A stretch of DNA of 64,000 nucleotides from Episyrphus balteatus (taxonomy: Eukaryota; Arthropoda; Insecta; Diptera; Syrphidae): the NCBI RefSeq assembly GCF_945859705.1, contig NC_079134.1, positions 67,204,625 through 67,268,624 on the forward strand. Reading direction: 5' to 3'. The notes beneath the pieces are model-generated. The model saw nothing but the letters and a program-made list of their open reading frames with translations, was not told the DNA's origin and ran no database searches. The position numbers were made by a program, and so were the translations under genes. Within the stretch, counting starts at the first letter, position 1, and each line of letters starts with the position of its first letter. Shown in pieces: positions 54,991 to 64,000 of the stretch.

Positions 54991-55250
54991 GATTAATTCC
55001 AAATGTTTGCTCTTATGCTGTTCTTTTAAATGTTCTTCCTAAAATAACAATATTCTTATTATTCAGTTTTCTTAGAAAAATAATTTTTTTTTGAAGTGAT
55101 CCAATCGGGAATGGTTTTTTTGTAATTTTACTGCCGAAACCTACTATCGTAATTAGTGTTTTGTGGAAACAATTTCCGAGCTAATGCTTTGAAATGTTGT
55201 TTTTCTTATTAAATATATATTATTCTTCAAATAAAATAGGTGGATATGGA

Positions 55251-56173
55251 TTTTGGTAATTTTAGGGAGGCCGGAGATAGAACACACAAAAAAGCTTTGA
55301 AATTCAAGAGTTTCCTGTATTCGGTCCCCTTTTATTGATAAAAGTTTAAAAAATGGGGAAAAATAAGTACATTTTTGAATCATTTAATGTTATAACTTAT
55401 TAACAATCAAAATTGTTTCTAAATTCTAAAAACACAAACATTTAAATTAAAAACATTCAATTTATTTAAGCTTTACCAAATAAAGTCAGTGGCCGGAAAT
55501 GGGACACTAGATGGCCGAAAATTGGAAACAAAGGCCGGATTTAGGAGAATCGGACTTTTTTATACAAAAACTTAAATAAAATATTTTTGGGAAATATTAT
55601 TAACTTTTTTTTAACCATACCGAAAAATTAATAAATAAAGTACATTTAATTTCAAGAATTTTTCGCTTTATTTTATGAGACAAAATCTTTAAGGGGCCGG
55701 CTACTAGCAAACTTTGGTAATTTTAAGGGGGGCCGGAGATAGAACACAAAAAAATGCTTTGAAATTCAAGAGTTTCATGTATTTGGCCCCCTTTTATTGA
55801 TAAAAGTTTAAAAAATATGGAAAAATAAGTACATTTTTGAATCATTTAATGTTATAACTTATTAACAATCAAAATTGTTTCTAAATTCTAAAAACACAAA
55901 CATTTAAATTAAAAACATTCTATTTATTTAAGCTTTAACAAATAAAGTCAGTGGCCGGAAATGGGACACTAGATGGCCGAAAATAGGAAACAAAGGCCGG
56001 ATTTAGGAGAATCGGACTTTTTTATACAAAAACTTAAATAAAATATTTTTGGGAAATATTATTAACTTTTTTTTAACCATACCGAAAAATTAATAAATAA
56101 AGTTCATTTAATTTCAAGAATTTTTCGCTTTATTTTATGAGACAAAATCTTTAAGGGGCCGGCTACTAGCAAA
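55251..56173. repeat. Two-unit ~461-bp direct repeat rich in GGCCGG
   Basis: Units 55251-55711 and 55712-56173, offset 461-462 bp, with few differences. Each has GGCCGG or GGCCG motifs (in unit 1 near 55268, 55492, 55513, 55532 and 55696), and two more follow at 56204 and 56219. No coding frame. Confidence 0.8.
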
Positions 56174-56239
56174 TCTACCCTTTAAGGATTTTTCTGAAAG
56201 GTGGCCGGCTACTGGAGAGGGCCGGAATTAGGCAACTCT

Positions 56240-57150
56240 ACCCTACCTACCACGCAACACCAGATACCATACATTGCGAACGTGCGAGAGATCCTTTTCC
56301 TGTATCCTCTCATTTTCGCGAAAAAAAATACAACAACATTTTGCATGCGCGATGAGCTTGCCTGGCGCCAATCCTTTCTTATGGAAAAACCTACAAACAA
56401 TATGTAGAATGTAGATACCTACGTTCATCTTATTCTTTATACCACCAAAAAACACTCGACAGAGCAGTATAGTAGTATAGTATAGTATTTTTTTTTTTTG
56501 TTTTACATATTACATTGGTTTTTTTTAACACTATTCAGTTTATTATTATGATTGCTGACTTTGAATTGGCCCAGCTACACTATTAATGTTTTTATAACTT
56601 ATTTTAATTTAGTTTGACAATTTATATTAATGTTTGCAAAATGTGACTGATTTATTAGAAATGTGTTCACTCAATGAGAACCATACAACTTTAGGTCATG
56701 AGCAAGAAAATGAAAGAAAGGAAAGAGATAACAATATAAATATGAACAGTAGAGATAGATGTGATAAAGATTTTATTCGAAAGTTTTCAAACAGTTCAAA
56801 CTAACAAAAAATTGAACAACGAAACTCTCAAAATAGGCTTGAAATTGTTGTGTTAAAATGCTTATAGTTTGTGTTCTAGTGGTTGGATATTCAAGTTAAA
56901 GGTCTTCAGAATCAGGGAAAATGACAGAGTATCATATTTTGCACTTAAAATACACGATTAAGTTATAACAATGAGACAATCTATATAAAGTGTTAAACGC
57001 AAAAATGCATTTTATCCGTTTTTGAAGTACGTCACAAGGATAAAACTTCTGCACAATATATGTAAACTTTAAATACATCAAAAAATAACAAATTCATTCA
57101 TGGCCGCGTAACGTCCACGTTCCATACAAACTTGCCCATTCTCCTTTAAT
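56240..57150. other. AT-rich stretch upstream of Jockey copy 2 3' end
   Basis: No gene seen. GTATAGTATAGTAT repeats near 56470 and poly-T. Confidence 0.5.
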
Positions 57151-57183
57151 TAAATCACATGTTTTATTGAGTTTCACAGCCAA

Positions 57184-58176
57184 TTAGTGGCAAAATAAGT
57201 TTTCTTCAGGGTCCAGGTTGAAATCCATGCTGGAACCCTCATTAAAGATGCTAATTGTGGAGAGGTAGTATCGGTCATTAATTGAATAGTTGACGTTTTC
57301 AGAAAACACTCTCTGTAGGATAGGGTTTTCGTGATGTTGCATAGCTGAGATTCTCTTCTTAGAAAGTGAGACTAGGTACTGAAGCAGTGGAGTGATACCA
57401 GATTCTTCGTTAGGAGTCTTGTTCGAATGCCATTTTCCAGAGGGTCTACGGTACTTGTTAGTGCACTTTCTTATAATTCTTCTCTCAAATCTTTGTAGCT
57501 CAGAAGCGGGAGATAAGTTGAACCAAATGAGGAAAGCGTATGAGATAAGCGGTCGAATTAGTGTTTTATACATAAGTAGTTTGGTTTTTTTCTCTACGTT
57601 CTTTGAGTTCAAGAGAAATTTGAGTTTAGCTGCTGCAGCTTTACTGTTGAGAAGTGCAGCTCTTGCATGTGGGTTCATTTTTAGTAGTTCGTGTAGACGA
57701 ACTCCAAGGTATTTGATGAATTGCTTGAGTGGAATTGTGTTACCTTCGATTAAAAGCTTTGGATGGCGACTTTCTCGAACTGCGAGATGGTGTCCTTTCC
57801 CCGAGGCATTGCGGAAACATATAAGTTCGCACTTTTTGTAATTAGGTTTGATTCCCCATCTATTGTAATACGGGATTACTACATTTAAATGATTTTTTAT
57901 TTCACTGAGAGCGTCGTGAGGTCTTTCATGAGAGCTGAATAAAATAGTATCATATTTTATTGGAATCATTGTGTTGAATCGGGAAATCGAAAAGGTAAAG
58001 ATTGAATAAGAGAGGCCCCAGGATAGATCCTTGGGGAACTCCTGCCGAAATAGGGATGGGATCAGATAGAAGTCAATTAGTGTGCTCCTATTTGATAAAA
58101 AGTAAGAAATGATTTTAATGAATTTTAGAGGGAAATTCAATTGGTTTAGTTTATAGATAAGACCAGCGTGCCACAC
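57184..58176 (-). pseudogene. Jockey-type ORF2, reverse transcriptase C-terminal half (copy 2)
   Basis: 330 codons from the end of RT motif A (SVWHAGLIYKL) through the degenerate motif region (the frame reads through the AGVPQG segment in another phase, and YADD is reduced to YDT) to the C-terminal domain YKTLIRPLISYAFLIWFNLSP and the end at LDPEENLFCH. Upstream, 12 adenines at 58433-58444 (11 in copy 1) create a stop, and a one-base deletion near 58523 adds another break. Confidence 0.8.
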
Positions 58177-59240
58177 TGAGTCAAATGCTTTGTTGAGATC
58201 GAGGGCACAGAATACAGTACACTTTTTTTGTCTTAAATTATTGAGGATGTGATCTTGTAATGCGAGTAGGGCATGTTCAGTTGAATGCCCACGTTTAAAG
58301 CCAAACTGTTGGGGTTGGGTAAGTTCCTCATCGAAATGAATTAGAATTTTTTCAATTATGATTTTTTCTAGTATTTTACCAGCGTTAGGGAGGAGTGAAA
58401 TAGGGCGAAAATTTTCAATGTTATTGGAGCTATTTTTTTTTTTTAATCGGTTTTAGTTTGGCTACTTTCCAAAAATTTGGAAAATAACAATTATTAAGGC
58501 AATTGTTGAAAATAGGGGTCAACCCTTAGCAATTGTTGTATTTGATTTTCGAAGGATGAAATTTGGGATATTATCCGGGCCAGAAGATTTTTTATTATTG
58601 AGAGAGAATATTATGGATTCTACTGAACTTTGTGAAATAAATGAATTATTGGAAGAGGAATCGGACCTGTCAGTTGGAGAAAAGTTATGAATTCTGAAAC
58701 CAGAGTTCCAGACATTGAAAGAAGAATTAAATGTGTTAACTTCCAGCGTGTTAGTAATGTCAGATTGGGGAGTTTTTTATGAAAAAAGATTAGTGTAATA
58801 ATTTTCAAAAGCCCTGATCTTTTCTAAAGGTGTATCACAAATTATGTCGCCATACGTAATAGGGTGATTATAATCTGACTCAATTTTTTTCCTTGCAGTT
58901 ATTTGGTCAATAACTTTAAAAACATTTGAGGATGGTTTCAAACTTTTAAGCTTGGCTCTAAATTGAGAATTGATTTCAGTTCTGACTCTTTCTTTGATGA
59001 TGGTACTCAGACATCGGATACGGGAAGATAGTTCAGTATATTCATAATTTACTCGGTCACCAAGCCGATGAAATATTCTTTTCAGTTGATTTTTCCAAAT
59101 TTTCCTAGTTTTATATAAGTCGAGTGTAGCTTCGGAAATTCTGTGATGATTATTGTGAAGTAATTTTTCGACACTATTCGAGTTAATACAGCTGGTTAGG
59201 GAGTTAGTAAATGAGGTGATATGAGAATCAATTTCTTCAT
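58177..59240 (-). pseudogene. Jockey-type ORF2, central region (copy 2)
   Basis: Decayed frames that include QQFGFKRGHST (near 58300), motif A, FRPISLLPNAGK (near 58390) and a connector with EKIRAFENYYTNLF (near 58810). Frame breaks at homopolymers. Confidence 0.65.
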
Positions 59241-60020
59241 TGGATAGAATTAAGCGAGTGGTTAAAACTTGTCCATTTTGTATTCTTGAAGCATTTATAA
59301 GATAGAGGAACGGTTGGGAAGGTTGAAAAAGATTGGAGTTGAATTGAAAGGAATACCAAGAAGTGGTCGGATATTAGATCAAGTGTGATACAGGCGACCT
59401 TGTTCCCATCAGGGCTATCACTACGGAGGTTGTTCGAGATTAGGAAAAAGTCTATATGAGATCCTGAACTAGGTCTAGTGGGCCCTTCTGCAGCTACTAT
59501 GTCATAATCAAGGAACCGACTGTCTAAGTACCATTCTGAGAGATGTACCCCATTCACATTGGTTTTGTATCTCCCCATAAGGGGTGGCGGGAGTTAAAAT
59601 CTCCACCAATAATCAGAAAATCATGGTCAGCTACAGAAGAAAGAAGATCATCTATAGCTGGTTTTAATAAAGTTCCAATGTTACATGGAACATAAATTGA
59701 GACTAATGCAAGAGATTTTGTGGAATGTTGCATTTCGAGGGGGATTTAGGCAATTATGGCAGAAATTGTTGAATTAGTGAAAGTTTTTTGTGAAGATTTA
59801 ATAGTGTTATTGATTATGACTCCAGTACCTCTACCTGAATTGTTTGAAATAATATCGTATTTATTATTGAAGTTACATTTACTAAATTTTTTTTTTAAAA
59901 CAAGCTTCCTGTAAAAGGAGCGCTGTTGGTGACAATTCACCGAGGAGCTGCTCGACTTCTAATTTTTTATCAAGTGAAAGTATGGAATTAACGTTTGCTG
60001 TTATAAGATTTAGATTCATG
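59237..60020 (-). pseudogene. Jockey-type ORF2, endonuclease (copy 2)
   Basis: Begins near the ATG at 60018 (NLNLITANVNSM), continues through the segment lost from copy 1 (59525-59918, several frames, including YLDSRFLDYDIVAAEGPTRP) and ends with GSHIDFFLISNN and LDLISDHFLVF, which carries the SDH motif (113-codon frame 59237-59578). More complete than in copy 1, but frameshifted. Confidence 0.75.
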
Positions 60021-61318
60021 GGGAGAGTGAAGCGATGAAATGCAAATAAGCACCTGGCTTATCATTTTGGAAGAGTTTTTGATATTTTGGCCAAAAAGCC
60101 CTAATTTTGGATATAAGTTCCCCAATGGGGACTCCAAATAGGTTTTGGGACTCTTTTAGGAAGTCTGTTACATCACAGCCCATGGAGGAACTCTGTTGAG
60201 TCTTTGGCTGTGTTTTTGGTTCATCCGCCATGGCTGACCTAGCAGCGGCTGCGAATGAAACATTGTTGTTTATAAAAGACTGTTTTGTTGTGTCTTTTCT
60301 TTTCAGATATTCTGCTCGTTTCGGCATCCTCTAAAGTTAGCAGGATGGCCCGGAGCTTTGCAGTTAACACAGGCAGCTATTAATGATTCACTTTTGGGAC
60401 CGAGTTCGCATTTCCCTATTTCGTGATAGGTCAGGCATTTGACACACCTGGCCACAAACGAACAATATCTGGCCACGTGACCAAATCGTTGGCATCTGAA
60501 GCATTGCCTCATGCCAGAACTTTTCACTGACTCCCATTTAACACGGTGTCTCAGTAAAAATTTGATTGCTTTAAGTCTTATAATACTTTCCGTATCCTCA
60601 AGTACGCATAAGAAGAGATCGAGTGGAATTCCACTTTCTTTCGACCATTTTGTCTCGAATTATTTTACAGCTACCCTCAATGAGGGCTCCAGCATCGAGA
60701 TTTCTTTGAGAATTTCTTCGGGGGAAAATTCCCCAGAAAGCTTTTTGAGTATTATATTAAATTTTTTGTTTTTCTTCGGGGTGAAGGAAAACGCTTCGAT
60801 TTTATTTATTTTGAATTGCTCAAAAAGTAGGCCGTGAAGTTCCACCTCCCTCACAAAAATTTTTAATTTACCAAACCCTTTCTTTTCAAATTTTATATTA
60901 TTAAAGTCAAACTTTGACTTACTTATTATATTTAGGAGATCCTTCGACGAAACCCCGGATGCAAAAATTGGAGGGCACCAGCTTGTCCTCTCTTCTATTT
61001 GGTCTGTTGCTGTTCTTGAGTTGACTCTCTGCTGAAAAGTTGACTGGGTGTCCTCAGATGTTTTAACTCCATTTTTGTTGCTTTTTGACAAAGATGCACC
61101 AGTGGCTCCGTGTCAAGGATTTTGTAGTAGTTGCTGTTGTTTACTGCTTCAGTATATTTTTTTTTGCATCTATATTGTCTTCGTTTGCGAGCCATTACGT
61201 TTATATACGTCTCCTTGTTGTTTGCAAGCATTTTACTTAGAAAATTAGCTGTTTCTTGGTTTGGCGTGGCGCCAATATTTGCAAAATTGTCTTTGTGTTG
61301 TACTGTGCTTCGAATCAC
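60016..61318 (-). pseudogene. Jockey-type ORF1 (Gag-like), copy 2
   Basis: Frames 60995-61318, 60660-61091, 60303-60527 and 60016-60327 together cover the ORF. The second has the PRE_C2HC-type domain (LLFEQFKINKIEAFSFTPKK...EILKEISMLEPSL) and ends in TAA at 60660, shared with copy 1; reading past it stays in frame through WSKESGIPLDLFLCVLEDT to the three CCHC knuckles (60303-60527). One base lost at about 60324 shifts the last part. Confidence 0.75.
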
Positions 61319-62216
61319 AACAGAGTTCTCTATTATTTGTTTTGAAGAGGTGTCTTCCTTTTCAGCCGCACTAACATCAGAGATGTGCGCGATTTTGAAC
61401 CATTTTCACTTTAAGTTGCATTAGTATGTGTGGTTGGAAGAGTTCCGTTACCCATCTCCCACCAACCCTCACTAGTTAAATCACTGTAAATTTTTTTTTT
61501 ATCCATTTCATTTTAAAGTGACGATGGCAAATTTAATGTTTTAGAGTTTTTAGGCTTTTCAGCCTTTAATTGTTTAGAGCCTTCGAACTTATCAGGTGGC
61601 TCATCAACCTCCTTCATCTTAGTAAATTTAATTTTTAAATTTTTTTTCTTTAACACTTTTTACGCAAAATTTGAACAAACGTCTATCCACGACCGCAGCA
61701 CAATCCAAACTCCACAACACTCGACAGAGCGAGTGCGAGAGATCATGTACAAACAAAATAGAAGATAATAAAGAGAGAGAGATACAACTAGCGCCAGTGG
61801 AATTTGTTTGAACTACAAATTCCAATACATACGCATTCCATGAATTTCTGAGGAAAAAAAGTGAAAGTAGACTCTTTTTCAAAAATTTATTGTGAGAAAA
61901 CTATTATAGCAATTCTTGTTTTCTAACTTGATATTGATAGAAAAAATAATGAAAAAAATAAAAAAATATAACAAAAAATCTTAAAATTCTGGTTTCTTAG
62001 TACAGTTTATTGTTTTTGGGACTACTTAAAAAGCGATTGGAGGGTTACAAAATAATATTTTTCAACAAAATATAGCTTTACTCCATAGTCAATAAACTAA
62101 GCTTTTAAAAAAATTATACTTTGAAAAACAAAGAAATTAAACCAATTTTTTAAATAAAAAAGTTAAGAAAAAAGACTTTTTAACATTTTTTGTTGTTTAA
62201 GACCTTAAAACTTAAT

Positions 62217-62957
62217 GGGCCTTACTAATAATCAAATTTAAAGCTCAGTTAAATATTTAACTGAGCTTTAAATATTTCTCCATACCAATAACCAATTTAA
62301 TAGGCAGGTTAAGGGTTAACTCCACGTTAATTTTATAGCTGGAAAACTGAACTATAAACGCACGGTTAAATTAAAACGCACGATTTGCACTGTCATTTGA
62401 CAGCAAAAAAAAAACATTTGTCAAGTCAACCAGTTATTGCGAAAAATTAATAATATGGTCGGCAAATTATTAAATATGTAAGTAAATGGAAAAATGTATT
62501 TGTTTATAAATATTTATCCTTTTTTTAATAAATATTCATTACTTTCAGAAAAGGCTGAAACAGAAAACTTAAAAAGAAATAGATCTGCAAATTTTAATCG
62601 TCGTACTTCACGATAGATGAACTTTTTTTTGTATGCACTTTTGGCCTCCTTGCTTGGGCTCCATTTTTTTAACTTTTACAACCAAAATAAAAATATATGA
62701 AGGTATGTAGGTATTTTGTAGTTATGTTTTTGTTCATTATTATATTCATTATTATATTCATTATTATATTGCATGCAAAAAATTTCACTTCAATGATGTC
62801 ATTTTGACAACAAATGTAATAGATCTGGTAATAGAAGCACAATTAGTTAAACGCGCGTTTATTTTGATTATTAGTATACACCCAATTTAACGGGACGGTA
62901 AAATTTACCCCGACGTTACTTAAACGTGTGTTTAGCGATTCATTATTGGTAAGGCCC
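62217..62957. mobile_element. Harbinger-like MITE candidate, copy 2
   Basis: Duplicate of 3691-4419, with the same TIRs and AAT repeats (62214-62216 and 62958-62960). It is 12 bp longer because of one extra short repeat unit. Confidence 0.5.
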
Positions 62958-63841
62958 AATTTAAATTTCTTAAACTAATCAGTGTGTTAGTATTTGAGTT
63001 GAGGTACTTATTTCTTTTTATTTCGATGAATTTTTTTTAATAATTGCAGAAGTTACACATGTTCCAACATTGTAACATGAGGAAAAATAGCTTCAGTTTC
63101 GATTAATTTTTTTCTATGAAAAATACATTTTTAGTTTTTCAAAATAGCTTTACTCCGTAGTTTGATTCAATCTCAATGCAAAATAGAAATAAAAAAAATA
63201 AAAATTTTAGTCTAACTAAGAAACAAACCGATGTCTTTCAGGTCGTTCTAAAACAACGAAAATTTTATCATGTTTTGTTCTCTCTTAATTACAAGTGCAC
63301 ACATTTGGAAATTGTGGGGATGAATATATTTAGCCCTGTTTATTCCTAAATAATAAAATTTATTTCATTCAATATCTAAATTCTGTTGTAGAGTTCAATT
63401 TTATAATGCCAAAGTCATACCTAGAACTGATAAAATCTGTTATTTAAAATAGTTTTTAACTGAAGAGCAAGTACGTACATAAAATCTAGTATCGTATTTT
63501 GTTTAATTGAAAAAAAAAACAATGATAACAGTTAAGAATTTCTTGCATCAGAACTTCCTTAGTGCACATTCAGCGAGAAAATATCGAACACACCTTGGAA
63601 TTTGAAGTGAGCTGTCAATCCGTCATGCAACGTATTCTATGTGTCACCCCTTTTTGTCCCATCCTTTAACTTCAACGGATGCGTCAATCGCGTGGAAATA
63701 TTTGGATAAGCGCCATTATGGTGACCATTTTTGGTTTTCTTATTCATTGCTATAAAGATATAAATTAAAAAATGAATATTTTCGTATTGGTAATTGGTTT
63801 ACAGTAGTGATATTAAAGATGATTTGTTGACTAATTAGGAG

Positions 63842-63910
63842 TTTATATTCGAATAAGTGTGGAAGAAAGGAAAACAAGATTTTAATTTTCTCCACTTATT
63901 CGAATATAAA
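63842..63910. repeat. Short hairpin, second copy
   Basis: Same TTTATATTCGAATAAGTG stem as at 5304-5372. Confidence 0.7.
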
Positions 63911-64000
63911 GTAGTGATGGACATTTTATATTTTTTATCTAAGGTCAAAACAAAGCTAATTCTCTAATTTTTAAGAAAAACCCAAGCAAAATTTAAATTT

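Larger units (their letters stand above)
57150..61735 (-). mobile_element. Jockey-type non-LTR retrotransposon, copy 2 (fuller)
   Basis: Minus strand. 3' end near 57150 with an AATAAA signal in the tail (near 57164), ORF2 from 57184 to about 60020 and ORF1 from about 60016 to 61318, with a 5' untranslated region to about 61735 (GCTCTGTCGAGTGTTGTGGA). It retains the 394-bp and 895-bp segments absent from copy 1. Several single-base frame breaks, so not active. Confidence 0.85.
61733..64000. repeat. Duplicate of the flank at 3199-5460
   Basis: Nearly identical to the sequence right of Jockey copy 1, from GAGCGAGTGCGAGAGATCAT on, to the window edge, with scattered substitutions (for example TATTGGC/TATGGTC near 62455) and one extra ATTCATTATT unit near 62756. 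Same orientation, offset about 58.5 kb here because of the deletions in copy 1. Confidence 0.9.

Noticed and set aside
56449..56465. AACACTCGACAGAGC, identical to the Jockey 5' end near 61720
   Set aside because: A 15-base match with no continuation on either side; could be a tiny 5' remnant, but not enough to call.
1..64000. CRISPR arrays, tRNA or rRNA genes, bacterial operons
   Set aside because: None seen. The direct repeats present are LTRs, satellites and duplications of eukaryotic type; no cloverleaf or rRNA core sequence was recognised.

Overview
This window looks like nuclear DNA from an insect. It is AT-rich and has no convincing intact host gene, but it is packed with nested eukaryotic transposable elements of families typical of insects: Jockey-type, RTE-type and CR1/L2-like non-LTR retrotransposons, two kinds of Ty3/Gypsy LTR retrotransposon, a Penelope-like element, a Tc1/mariner-type MITE, a Harbinger-like MITE and a large fold-back element. 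The one host-like coding sequence, a coiled-coil fragment resembling the N-terminus of the checkpoint protein Mad1, has a 62-bp intron, which fits an insect. Species cannot be fixed from the sequence alone.

Layout. 1-3211: damaged Jockey-type element (minus strand). 3212-5460: AT-rich flank with a 729-bp TIR element. 5462-6725: ~180-bp tandem repeats split by a 711-bp insertion that is nearly all one palindrome. 5926-10940: two copies of a 2,506-bp tandem duplication carrying the 3' half of an RTE-type element, which runs on to 11687. 12094-51814: a composite Gypsy structure, LTR-internal A-LTR-internal B-LTR, flanked by the 4-bp repeat ATAT. Internal A carries an 18.26-kb second LTR element (14846-33103, minus strand, TSD CCTG) with ~3.7-kb LTRs; that element in turn carries a MITE inside pol and a Penelope-like element in its leader. 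Internal B carries a 3.46-kb fold-back element with a 9-bp TSD (41949-45411). Both A and B carry the same 3.7-kb CR1-like insertion at the same site. 51892-57150: an RTE 3' fragment with a 17-bp TSD, a decayed non-LTR ORF1, another RTE 3' fragment and a two-unit GGCCGG-rich repeat. 57150-64000: a second, more complete copy of the Jockey-type element plus the same flank as at the left edge. The region at position 1 therefore recurs in the same orientation about 57.2 kb further on, and the match reaches the right edge.

How the parts relate. Nothing here works as a pathway; the order is a history. The Gypsy element was already defective and already held the CR1-like insertion before it was duplicated (A and B share both), probably by unequal crossing-over between LTRs. 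Then A received the 18-kb element and B the fold-back element. The best-preserved coding regions are the 962-codon EN-RT ORF of the first CR1-like copy, and the gag and pol of the 18-kb element, where pol is broken by the MITE and cut at its integrase end. The most unusual biology is the Mad1-like, intron-containing gene fragment inside both LTRs of the 18-kb element, antisense to it; the fold-back element with its array of TTGTCGTATGTG motifs; and a tandem duplication whose breakpoint is the tip of a palindrome.
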